Made by a program: the position numbers and the translations under genes. Source: PALSA-1006 sp963733265 (lineage in GTDB: Bacteria > Pseudomonadota > Gammaproteobacteria > Burkholderiales > Gallionellaceae). Taken from it: 64,000 nt of DNA. Under the pieces are notes generated by a model that ran no database searches, was not told the origin of the DNA, and worked only from the letters and a program-made list of their open reading frames with translations. The stretch lies in NCBI GenBank assembly GCA_963733265.1, contig CAVTCF010000002.1, positions 558,001 to 622,000 on the forward strand, written 5' to 3'. Below are positions 18,489 through 26,210 of the stretch, one piece after another; the first letter of the stretch is position 1, and every line of letters starts with the position of its first letter.

Positions 18489-18602
18489 AGCCACAGAGAA
18501 CGCAGAGAGAGTAAAGGAATATCACACTTTTGAGGCCTCACCCAAAAGGTTAATTACGCTCTTGTTGCAACCGTTTGTTTTTCCTCTGTGTTCTCTGTGG
18601 CT
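18489..18602. repeat. Inverted repeat upstream of hybE
   Basis: AGCCACAGAGAACGCAGAGA at 18489-18508 is matched by its inverse (18 of 20 positions) at 18583-18602, with 74 bases between. The same CCACAGAGAACACAGAGG-type sequence is a common dispersed inverted repeat in many bacterial genomes. It is in the leader of hybE and could form a long stem. Confidence 0.75.
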
Positions 18603-18697
18603 AACTGCTTTTTTAGGTTAAACAGAAATTTTCATTTGGCTGTGTTGGATTTCGAAGTAATTTTTCCCCTTTGATAAAGTGGATTTAATCTTCGCTT

Positions 18698-18795
18698 AGG
18701 CCCCCTCGGTTCAAGCGCCTCTGAAATCGTGTTGAGAAAACGGGCTTGAAACCCGCTTAATATTGGGACCCTGTTTGGAAACGAGCAGGGGGCCT
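18698..18795. other. Structured noncoding element
   Basis: A 98-base block closed by AGGCCCCCT / AGGGGGCCT (18698-18706 and 18787-18795). Inside are two hairpins, CGGGCTTGAAACCCG and CCTGTTTGGAAACGAGCAGG. Both strands could fold. I cannot match it to a named riboswitch, ribozyme or repeat family. It sits between hybE and the MITE-like element. Confidence 0.5.
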
Positions 18796-18828
18796 ATCTA
18801 AACCTTAAGAGCGCGTCCGGCAGCTCTC

Positions 18829-19057
18829 GATTTGATTGTGTTGAAAAACTATTTTTTTTCGCCCCGATAAAAAATTTCAGCCTCATAGGGCGATTTTAAT
18901 TTTTTCGATATAGGTGGGTACATCTAGTATTGATTAACTTACCCATGAATCATTTCGCCCGGCTACCTAAGACAATCAAGCCAGATTTGCGGATGCTCCC
19001 TTAATTTGCGGAATGTTTCAAGGGGTGCGAAAAATAGTTTTTCAACACAATCGATTT
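18829..19057. mobile_element. MITE-like element with target duplication
   Basis: A 219-bp noncoding element (18834-19052) with about 30-bp terminal inverted repeats. The left end GATTGTGTTGAAAAACTATT recurs inverted at the right end, where GTTTTTCAACACAATC closes the element; both ends continue into TTTCGC. The flanks carry a 5-bp direct repeat GATTT (18829-18833 and 19053-19057). It has no transposase gene and would need one in trans. Neither IS1182 copy in the window shares its ends. Confidence 0.75.
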
Positions 19058-19341
19058 AGCAACCGACATTTGTTTTAGCTTTCATCTTTCGGCAACAGAT
19101 AACCCACAATTAGATTGTCTTGGTTACGTACATCGTTATAGACGGCGGCAGATAGTACGGCATAGTCTTGAAGGCTTGGCATGATGAATTCCTTAATGTT
19201 TGATATTTACTCGAAGATGGAGTGGTGCACTTAACGCGATCTCGGGGTCAACTTAACGCGATCTAACGCGATCTCGGGGTCAAGTCTTTCATTATCACAT
19301 ACCATCCCGCAAACTAATGTAGCTCAGCCCCGCTAAACATA

Positions 19342-19569
19342 TCACGCCGCATAGCGTTGAATTTCAACTTCCACATGACGATTCGATGTTTCTTCGGCAT
19401 CGGCGTACACGCGGCTGGCGATAGGTTCGCTCAGGTAATACTCGCCGCAGTCTTCGCAAATGTCGGCGGGAACATCACGAATGACGACCACCGTGTTGTC
19501 GCGTTGCAACGTAACGGTAGTGGTGCCGGGGTATGTATGGCCGGTTTTGCAGATGGTGCATTTCATCAC
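19342..19569 (-). CDS. YgiT/MqsA-type zinc-finger antitoxin
   Basis: 75 residues. CTICKTGHTYPG and CEDCGEYYLSE give two CxxC pairs of a YgiT-type zinc finger. The C-terminal half is a short dimerisation or strand segment (EVEIQRYAA). There is no helix-turn-helix, unlike full MqsA. It overlaps the upstream toxin-like gene by four bases (ATGA), the usual coupling of a toxin-antitoxin pair. It probably neutralises the DUF4258 protein by direct binding. Confidence 0.88.
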   Translation of the reverse strand: MMKCTICKTGHTYPGTTTVTLQRDNTVVVIRDVPADICEDCGEYYLSEPIASRVYADAEETSNRHVEVEIQRYAA

Positions 19570-19850
19570 GATCTCCTTTTCTTGAATGTATCATTCCAAA
19601 TCGCTGGATTCGGCCAGTAAATTGTAACCAGATGGCAATCACCGTTTGCCGCCTCATGTGCAACGACTGCATGTATCGGAACGTTCCCATAGAACCCCAA
19701 TAACAAGGCGCTTGGAAAAGGCTGATCATCCGGGTAATTCGCAATAACTTCGCCACTCGCGACAATCTTTGCTGCTACATCAGGATTGATTCCGCGCTGG
19801 AACATGCGCTCGAAAGCGTGGCGAGAAAAGTGTAGTTCTTTACAGTCCAT
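19566..19850 (-). CDS. DUF4258 toxin-like protein
   Basis: About 94 residues from the Met at 19850, or 100 from a GTG at 19868. The DUF4258 signature is LHFSRHAFERMFQRGI near the start, followed by VVAHEAANGDCHLVTIYWP. DUF4258 proteins are usually paired with YgiT-type antitoxins, as here; they are probable RelE-fold toxins. A palindrome covers the region just upstream of 19850. The pair sits inside the hyb gene cluster. Confidence 0.85.
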   Translation of the reverse strand: MDCKELHFSRHAFERMFQRGINPDVAAKIVASGEVIANYPDDQPFPSALLLGFYGNVPIHAVVAHEAANGDCHLVTIYWPNPAIWNDTFKKRRS

Positions 19851-19870
19851 AAGTGACTGTAACGTCACTT
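19851..19870. promoter_or_regulatory. Palindromic operator candidate of the toxin-antitoxin pair
   Basis: AAGTGAC-TGTAAC-GTCACTT is a 7-base inverted repeat with a 6-base spacer immediately upstream of the toxin ATG. Toxin-antitoxin operons are usually autoregulated through such sites. The role is inferred from position. Confidence 0.5.
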
Positions 19871-20028
19871 AATCAGCTTGTCCAGACGCATTTGTAATTT
19901 GTGTCAATACCGAGTTTCAAGGCGATGGTCAACTAACTGTTACAATAGGCACATCGCGACGCCATTCACTTTGGTCCCCCTTTTACAAAGGGAAAAGTTT
20001 TAATTGGCTTTCTAATGGAAAATCCCGG

Positions 20029-20262
20029 TTAAACAGTCGAAGTCTGCCCGAATATTTCGCTGAAGAGTTGTAGCGCTTCCTGAGCTGCGGCATACTCCAC
20101 CCGCTCGAATGCAAATCCGCCCGCTTGCACCAGCACATAATCGCCCAAGGCCACATCACTGTTAATCAACATCAGACTAACATCGCGCTGTTCACCGAAG
20201 CATTCAACAGTCGCCATCTCGCCGTCAATGGCAATAACTCTGGAAGGTATAGCCATGCACAT
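20029..20262 (-). CDS. hypC: HypC/HybG-family hydrogenase maturation chaperone
   Basis: 77 residues. The N-terminus MCMAIPSRVIAIDG carries the essential Cys2; VALGDYVLVQAGGFAFERV follows. HypC/HybG proteins carry the Fe(CN)2CO unit with HypD and then hold the large-subunit precursor. Its position directly after the protease gene (1 bp gap) suggests it is the dedicated HybG-like chaperone of this cluster. No hypD, hypE or hypF is in the window. Confidence 0.93.
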   Translation of the reverse strand: MCMAIPSRVIAIDGEMATVECFGEQRDVSLMLINSDVALGDYVLVQAGGFAFERVEYAAAQEALQLFSEIFGQTSTV

Positions 20263-20263
20263 A

Positions 20264-20755
20264 TTATGCCGCTTCTGCTACAGAACTTTTTACTTCGACG
20301 CCTAATCTGTGCAACTCAGTAACGACTAATTGCACCAATTCCGGCATCACTGCTTCCACTTGAGGCGAAAGCTTCATGCCGGTGTCCAGAGATACCGGTT
20401 CAACACCTATCACTGTAACGCCGCCGGGTTGCTCTCCGAGCAGCTCAAGTGTTGCCAGCACATCGGAAAGCCCGATCTGGTGCGGGGACAGCTTTGTTTT
20501 GAAGAACACCGGCACTTGTTCGTCGGCGAGCCTGATAATGGAAGCCGGTGCATTACCGCTACGCACCGCATCAATGATAATAATATGGTCAGCATTCGAT
20601 AAATCTTCCAGCATCTCCATGCCGGTGGTACCGCCGTCGATAACCACAACTTCGGCGGGCAGATCAAAGTCAAGCTGCAACTTCTCCACTGCCCTCACCC
20701 CGACACCTTCGTCAGTAAGCAGGATATTGCCGACACCCAATACGATTATGCGCAT
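20264..20755 (-). CDS. hybD: Hydrogenase maturation endopeptidase (HybD/HyaD family)
   Basis: 163 residues. The metal-binding residues lie in LGVGNILLTDEGVGVRAVE (Glu and Asp near 16-17), DGGTTGMEMLEDL and in LSPHQIGLSDVLA (His near 93). It removes the C-terminal peptide of the large subunit after nickel insertion. It lies 41 bp after hybC, whose C-terminus has the expected DPCLACAVH cleavage site. It is the only such protease in the window, so HyaB must use it or one encoded elsewhere. Confidence 0.94.
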   Translation of the reverse strand: MRIIVLGVGNILLTDEGVGVRAVEKLQLDFDLPAEVVVIDGGTTGMEMLEDLSNADHIIIIDAVRSGNAPASIIRLADEQVPVFFKTKLSPHQIGLSDVLATLELLGEQPGGVTVIGVEPVSLDTGMKLSPQVEAVMPELVQLVVTELHRLGVEVKSSVAEAA

Positions 20756-20796
20756 GAGGACTTTCTATAAGTTAGGTGAACGTATCCTGAAATTTA

Positions 20797-22500
20797 TTAA
20801 AGTGCCTTGACCTGCACAACCGACTTGCCCTCATTATCGAGTACATGTACTGCACAAGCCAAACAAGGATCAAACGAGTGTACGGTACGCAGCACTTCGA
20901 GCGGACGCTCCGGATCGGCCACCGGTGTATTCAATAAAGACGATTCATACGGACCGATTGCGTCGCCTTCGTTGCGCGGAGCCGCATTCCAGGTTGTCGG
21001 CACCACGGCCTGATAGTTGGTGATCTTGCCGTCATTGAGCACCACCCAGTGCGAAAGCACACCGCGAGGAGCTTCATGAAAACCAACGCCGCGAACTTCG
21101 CCCTTGGGGAAAACCGGCTTGTTGAAGGTTGCGGTGTCACCCTTGCCGATATTATCCACCAACAGTTGCCATTGATGTGCCAACTCGTCTACCTGCACGG
21201 CACATGAAACCGCACGGGCAGCGTGCCGGCCGATTGTCGAATGCACTGCTGCAAGCGGTATCTTGGTATGTGCTAACGAACCGGCAGTATCCAGCACCCC
21301 GGTCAGATACTTCAGTGTGGGCGCGTGATTCTGCGCTGCCATTGCCAACACCCTCGACAAGGGCCCAACCTGCGCCGGCTTGCTGTAGAAAGTGGGAGAC
21401 TTAACCCAGGAATATTTGCCCTCATCCTGAAAGTCGGTGTAATCCGGTTCAGTTTCTCCCTTGAAAGGATGAAGCACTCCCTTGCCGCCTTTGTACCAGG
21501 AATGTTTGACACTTTCTTCCACACCATCGCGGAAGTACTGGTCGTTAAAAGACTTGATCGGCTTGATGCCGGCAAGATCACCGCCCTTGATGTAACCGCC
21601 GGGAAGCGCAAACTTGGTTCCCTTGGTATCCAGCGGCAAGTCCGGGACAGACAGATAGTCCATCACGCCCGCGCCGATGTTAGTCCAATCGGCATAAAAC
21701 GCGCCGATAGCAGCCACATCTACCAGATAAACGTTCTTGATAAAGTCATCCAGTTTATCTATCCATTCCTTGATCGCCAACAGACGTTCTATCGTTAACA
21801 CCGATTGTGAATCGAGTGCAATCGGGTTGGAAACTCCACCCACGGCCATGTTTTGAATGTGAGGTGATTTGGAACCGAGGATGCTCACGATCTTGCTGGC
21901 GTAGCGTTGAATTTCCAAAGCCTGCAGGTAATGCGTTACCGCCAACAAATTAACTTCCGGCGTCAACTTCATCGCCGGATGCCCCCAATAACCGTTGGTA
22001 AAGATGCCAAGCTGACCCGTACCGACAAACCCGCTCAAGCGTTCTTTTACTTTGGTAAATTCCTGGCGGCTGTTGCCGCTCCAACTGGACAAACCGCCTG
22101 CAAGCTGCGCGGTTTTGGCGGGGTCACCTTTAAGCGCGGAAGTAACGTCAACCCAGTCAAGCGCCGACAGATGGTAGAAGTGTACGATATGGTCGTGTAT
22201 AGCGTGCGCAGTGATAATCAGGTTGCGGATGTACTGGGCATTAAGCGGCACTTCCAATTGCAATGCATTTTCTACCGCGCGCACCGATGCGACCGCATGC
22301 ACCGTGGTACAAACGCCGCAGATGCGCTGGGTAATCGCCCAAGCGTCGCGCGCGTCATGGCCCAGCAATATTTGCTCAACGCCGCGCCACATCTGGCCGG
22401 AAGCCCACGCTTTGGAAACCTTGCCGTTATTCACTTCGCAATCAATACGCAGGTGTCCTTCAATACGTGTGATCGGGTCTATCGTAATTCTTTTTCCCAT
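20797..22500 (-). CDS. hybC: [NiFe] hydrogenase large subunit, Hyb type
   Basis: 567 residues. The N-terminal Ni ligand motif is RICGVCTTVHAVASVRAVE (about 60-78) and the C-terminal one is DPCLACAVH, after which 15 residues (VLDNEGKSVVQVKAL) are predicted to be removed. It holds the Ni-Fe site that oxidises hydrogen, pairs with HybO in the periplasm and is carried across by HybO's Tat signal. Order hybO-A-B-C-D matches the E. coli hyb operon. No damage is visible. Confidence 0.97.
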   Translation of the reverse strand: MGKRITIDPITRIEGHLRIDCEVNNGKVSKAWASGQMWRGVEQILLGHDARDAWAITQRICGVCTTVHAVASVRAVENALQLEVPLNAQYIRNLIITAHAIHDHIVHFYHLSALDWVDVTSALKGDPAKTAQLAGGLSSWSGNSRQEFTKVKERLSGFVGTGQLGIFTNGYWGHPAMKLTPEVNLLAVTHYLQALEIQRYASKIVSILGSKSPHIQNMAVGGVSNPIALDSQSVLTIERLLAIKEWIDKLDDFIKNVYLVDVAAIGAFYADWTNIGAGVMDYLSVPDLPLDTKGTKFALPGGYIKGGDLAGIKPIKSFNDQYFRDGVEESVKHSWYKGGKGVLHPFKGETEPDYTDFQDEGKYSWVKSPTFYSKPAQVGPLSRVLAMAAQNHAPTLKYLTGVLDTAGSLAHTKIPLAAVHSTIGRHAARAVSCAVQVDELAHQWQLLVDNIGKGDTATFNKPVFPKGEVRGVGFHEAPRGVLSHWVVLNDGKITNYQAVVPTTWNAAPRNEGDAIGPYESSLLNTPVADPERPLEVLRTVHSFDPCLACAVHVLDNEGKSVVQVKAL

Positions 22501-22525
22501 TTAATTTCTCCTGATGTTTTCTTAA

Positions 22526-23698
22526 TTACTTTTGGGCTGCAACGGCTGATTGATTAAAATTTCCCGGAAGAATAGGCAGGTAACGCACCAGCACGATGTA
22601 GCCCAATATTTCAAGCGCAATCATGCCAATCGAAACCATTATTTCCGGTACAGAAGGAAAGTAGTGCCAACCCGGTCCGGTTTCATATCCGACCAAAAAG
22701 GAATTGATGCGCAAAATAAAGCCCGCCAACATGAGGCAAAAAGCCGCAATGAACAGTTTGGACGGATTTCTGCGTGCGGTTGGCTGAGCCAGTATGACAA
22801 GCGGCGCGATAAACAATGCCATCTCGATCCAAAACATCACGGCCTCGATACTCGCCTCGAACATGCTGCCCAGCGCGCCGCGCACGGCCAGATCCGCCAG
22901 CCGCACGACGAGATAAGCCGCCAGCACCCATATCATCAATTTGGACAGTTTACCCAACAGGTGAAGTTCCAATGGCCGCTTGAAACCGGATGATGACAGG
23001 CATGCCTCGAAGATGACAATTGCAAATCCGATAAGTACCGCCGTCATCAGATAAAGCAGCGGGAGTAAAATGGTCTGCCACAACGGGTGAATCTGGTAAC
23101 CAAACACCACCAGTAATGATCCCAGCGAGGATTGGTGCATGGAGGGCAACAAAACGCCCAGCGCAATAATGAAGAACAGCACCTTGCTGAGTTTGCGCTT
23201 TGCATCTTTAAGGCCGAACTTTTCAAGGAAGGCGGGCGAAAACTCAATCCACATCACCACGATGTAGCACGTGATGCATACTGCCACTTCAAACATCACC
23301 GAATTAACCTGAGCATAACCGGGCCAGAAGATGTGCCACATGTTCCAGTAGCGCCCCAAGTCAAACACCACGCCTGCCCCTGCCAATGTATAGCCAAACA
23401 AACTGGCCAGAAGCGCGGGGCGAACCATCGGATGATATTCACCTTTGTTGAAGATATAGACCAGTAATGCCATGACATAGCCGCCGCAGGCAAAAGCCGA
23501 ACCAATTACCACATCGTAGACTACCCATACGCCCCAAGGGTAACCATCGTTAATATTGGTAACTGAACCTAGGCCAAACAGGAAACGGACGCCGAGGATA
23601 ACAAAGGCGATACCAGCCAGTGCGGCCAGAATGATCGTTGTCGGCGTCACCAACGGGCCGCCGAGCGGCGCAGGAGCGGCATGATAAGTATTAGACAT
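22526..23698 (-). CDS. hybB: HybB, NrfD-family integral membrane subunit
   Basis: 390 residues with about ten membrane helices and no haem-ligand pattern. YPWGVWVVYDVVIGSAFACGG and FDLGRYWNMWHIFWPGYA are NrfD/PsrC-family landmarks. It anchors the hydrogenase and passes electrons from HybA to the quinone pool. The gene lies between hybA (11 bp gap) and hybC (25 bp gap). Confidence 0.96.
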   Translation of the reverse strand: MSNTYHAAPAPLGGPLVTPTTIILAALAGIAFVILGVRFLFGLGSVTNINDGYPWGVWVVYDVVIGSAFACGGYVMALLVYIFNKGEYHPMVRPALLASLFGYTLAGAGVVFDLGRYWNMWHIFWPGYAQVNSVMFEVAVCITCYIVVMWIEFSPAFLEKFGLKDAKRKLSKVLFFIIALGVLLPSMHQSSLGSLLVVFGYQIHPLWQTILLPLLYLMTAVLIGFAIVIFEACLSSSGFKRPLELHLLGKLSKLMIWVLAAYLVVRLADLAVRGALGSMFEASIEAVMFWIEMALFIAPLVILAQPTARRNPSKLFIAAFCLMLAGFILRINSFLVGYETGPGWHYFPSVPEIMVSIGMIALEILGYIVLVRYLPILPGNFNQSAVAAQK

Positions 23699-23709
23699 CG
23701 AAATTCTCC

Positions 23710-24693
23710 TTATTCACTTTTATCATGTCCCGCCTCATTTTCTTCATCCTTCATATTGCGCTTGGCGGCTAAGCCCAGCACGCCGAGGAATGCCAAGGGT
23801 GCAATCAAACCGCCATACAGGGTGTGCTGCAAGGTTTCGGAAGTTGATGCAAAGGAACGCTCGGGTAATTTCGGCATACCCAGCTTTTCAAACGGCACAG
23901 CCGCAAGCTTGAGCATCTGGGTACCGCCCACTTCCTTCTCACCGTATATTTGGGGAAGATATTTCGCAGCTCTGGCTGTATGCGGTGACTGGTCATGTGT
24001 ATTGATATTGCCGCGCGGGAAAACAGCCGGCTCGCCCGGCTTCAGTGCCGATCTGCGTTTCGCTTCAGCATGCAAATCCTTGACCTTGCCGTACAGCGTG
24101 GCACCAGTCGGACACACTTGCGCGCAGGCCGCGTATTTACCCTCAGACATGCGGTGGCGGCACAACTGACATTTGCTAATCTGTGGCAGCGGTTTGTCAT
24201 ACTGGAAGCGCGGCACACCAAACGGGCACGCCGCCACGCAATAACGGCAACCGATGCAGATGTCCTTTTCATAGCCTACAATGCCGGTGATAGGATCCTT
24301 GGTCATCGCCGATACCGGGCACGCAGAAACGCACGACGGATCAGCACAATGTAGACAGGAGACCTTCATGAAGGCAAAGCCGTCTTTTTCGCTGTCCTTG
24401 GTTTCGCTGGTACCTTCCGTATACACCTTGATCACGTTCAGGGTTTTACCGGAAATATCAAGTGGCGTATCCCACAACTGTTCCTCAGTCGAGTACTCCG
24501 GCGGCATGTCGTTGACTTCCTTGCACGCAGATACGCAAGCCTTGCAACCGATACAAAGCGTACTATCATAAAGAAGCCCCAGCGCCTCTTCCGGCATCGG
24601 CTTGTTGGGACGCGCTTCAACCGTGCCGCCGCTTGCCAATAAGGTGCCTCCGACCAGCGCCCCTTTCAGGAAATCGCGCCGGTTAATGCTCAT
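23710..24693 (-). CDS. hybA: HybA, Tat-exported four-cluster ferredoxin subunit
   Basis: 327 residues. The Tat signal (NRRDFLKGALVGG, about 4-16) is followed by four Cys clusters: CIGCKACVSAC, CLHCADPSCVSAC, CIGCRYCVAAC and CQLCRHRMSEGKYAACAQVC. A C-terminal hydrophobic helix (about 287-310) anchors it to the membrane. It relays electrons from HybO to HybB. It overlaps hybO by four bases (ATGA). Confidence 0.96.
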   Translation of the reverse strand: MSINRRDFLKGALVGGTLLASGGTVEARPNKPMPEEALGLLYDSTLCIGCKACVSACKEVNDMPPEYSTEEQLWDTPLDISGKTLNVIKVYTEGTSETKDSEKDGFAFMKVSCLHCADPSCVSACPVSAMTKDPITGIVGYEKDICIGCRYCVAACPFGVPRFQYDKPLPQISKCQLCRHRMSEGKYAACAQVCPTGATLYGKVKDLHAEAKRRSALKPGEPAVFPRGNINTHDQSPHTARAAKYLPQIYGEKEVGGTQMLKLAAVPFEKLGMPKLPERSFASTSETLQHTLYGGLIAPLAFLGVLGLAAKRNMKDEENEAGHDKSE

Positions 24694-25856
24694 GATTCAG
24701 TCCTTTCTTCTTTCTTGGGCGCTGACTCGCCATCGTCAATTTTGACTCCCTTGCCAAGATTTTTCGCCAACATTGCTCCGGCACCCACTGCTGCACCTGC
24801 TATCGCTGCTGTCAACGCGGCGGCCCCCAAAGAAGCACCTTTGCCTTGATCCTCGATAATATTCGGGAAGCCAACCGGTGGTCTCACGGTCTTCAACACG
24901 GCCAATTCATGAATCGGCTTGGTGAAAGCGACCCCCTTCTCAGTACAACCGATGCACGGGTGACCTGTGCCGACAGGCCAACTTGCATTACCGACATCTC
25001 CAAACAGGATCGCGGGGCAATTTGCATAGGTCTCTGGCCCCTTACAGCCCAACTTGTACAAGCAGTAGCCTTTGCGGTGTCCGTCGTCTCCGAATTCCAA
25101 GGCAAAGCGTCCTGCATCAAAGTGCGCACGGCGTTCGCAGTTTTCATGGATCAGACGTGAGTAGGCAAATTTCGGACGACCAAATTCATCCACATCGGGC
25201 AGTTTGCCGAAGGTCAGAAAATGCACCACTGTGGAAAGGAAATTGTATGGATTGGGCGGGCATCCGGGAATATTTGGAATCACCTTGCCCAGCACCTCAC
25301 CCGCGCTCACTGAACCAGTCGGGTTAGGTGGTGTCGAGGGCATACCGCCCCATGATGAACAACTACCGATCGCCACTATGGCACCGGCATCAGCAGCGCA
25401 TTCCTTAAGGAGTTCAATTGCAGTTTGTCCGCCAATTTTGCAATAAATACCATTATTTTTGGTCGGGATCGCGCCTTCCACCACCAGCAGGTATTTGCCT
25501 TTGTTCGCCTTCATCGCAGACTTGCGCGCAGCCTCGACCTGATGACCTGCTGCGGCAAAAAGAGTCTCGTGATAATCGAGAGAAATGATGTCAAGAATGA
25601 GCTTCTCCAGCGTCGGGTGCTCGGCCCTCAGCAATGACTCGGTACAACCGGTGCATTCCTGAAAATGCAGCCAAATGACCGATGGTCGCTTCTTGGTGGC
25701 TACCGCAGAAGCAATCGCAGCCTCTGCCCCCTTTGGCAGCCCCATGGTTGCCGCCATTGCCACGCACATCTGCATGAAGCTGCGTCGCGAAATACCCAAG
25801 CGGTTTTCCAAGGCCAAAATGTCTACTTCGTTTCCAAAGCTATTTTCGTCCATCAT
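24690..25856 (-). CDS. hybO: [NiFe] hydrogenase small subunit, Hyb type (standard cluster)
   Basis: About 388 residues from the ATG at 25856, chosen because AAAGGAAGAG precedes it; an upstream extension to 25916 overlaps the promoter element. Tat motif SRRSFMQM at 23-30. The proximal cluster starts CTGC at 68-71, and residue 171 in GSCSSWGGMP is Gly. Both positions that are Cys in oxygen-tolerant enzymes are therefore Gly here, so this should be a conventional oxygen-sensitive uptake or bidirectional enzyme. A C-terminal hydrophobic region (about 345-370) anchors it. First gene of the operon. Confidence 0.96.
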   Translation of the reverse strand: MMDENSFGNEVDILALENRLGISRRSFMQMCVAMAATMGLPKGAEAAIASAVATKKRPSVIWLHFQECTGCTESLLRAEHPTLEKLILDIISLDYHETLFAAAGHQVEAARKSAMKANKGKYLLVVEGAIPTKNNGIYCKIGGQTAIELLKECAADAGAIVAIGSCSSWGGMPSTPPNPTGSVSAGEVLGKVIPNIPGCPPNPYNFLSTVVHFLTFGKLPDVDEFGRPKFAYSRLIHENCERRAHFDAGRFALEFGDDGHRKGYCLYKLGCKGPETYANCPAILFGDVGNASWPVGTGHPCIGCTEKGVAFTKPIHELAVLKTVRPPVGFPNIIEDQGKGASLGAAALTAAIAGAAVGAGAMLAKNLGKGVKIDDGESAPKKEERTES

Positions 25857-25913
25857 CTCTTCCTTTGTTATCATTATCAACACACATTGCAATGCATCTT
25901 CTATATGCATTAT

Positions 25914-25929
25914 CACAAGAACCGTGCCA
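25914..25929 (-). promoter_or_regulatory. Sigma-54-like promoter of the hyb operon
   Basis: Read on the minus strand, TGGCAC-GGTTC-TTGTG has the -24 GG and -12 region of sigma-54 promoters (consensus TGGCAC-N5-TTGCA/T), with GT in place of GC at -12. It lies about 60 bases upstream of the hybO start. The same TGGCAC-N5-TTGT core precedes hyaA. No NtrC-type activator gene is in the window. Confidence 0.6.
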
Positions 25930-26210
25930 ATAACAATACTAATGAGATGGTTTATATCTTTTATTAAACAATATATTACAGGGGTGAGATAATTTACGAC
26001 CTCTGCATACAGTAAGAAATAATTGCGTTTTAGCTTAAGAACTGGAAAGCAACCTTACAGCTCCTCTAATGATTTGATTAGAAAACCAGAGTGAACTTCA
26101 CAGTTGAATTTTTGAGACGAATGATTGATCCCAGGGCATCAATCTGACTTGTAAAAAGTCAATCACATGTCAGTCGGTGGATTAGCGCTGTTACTGATAC
26201 AGTTGAACCG

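Noticed and set aside
17849..18541. Full 230-codon frame as HybE
   Set aside because: The first 45 or so codons derive from a dispersed inverted repeat and do not match HybE; a start near 18397 fits the family.
21325..22557. Long plus-strand frames opposite hybC
   Set aside because: Shadows of the conserved hydrogenase large subunit.
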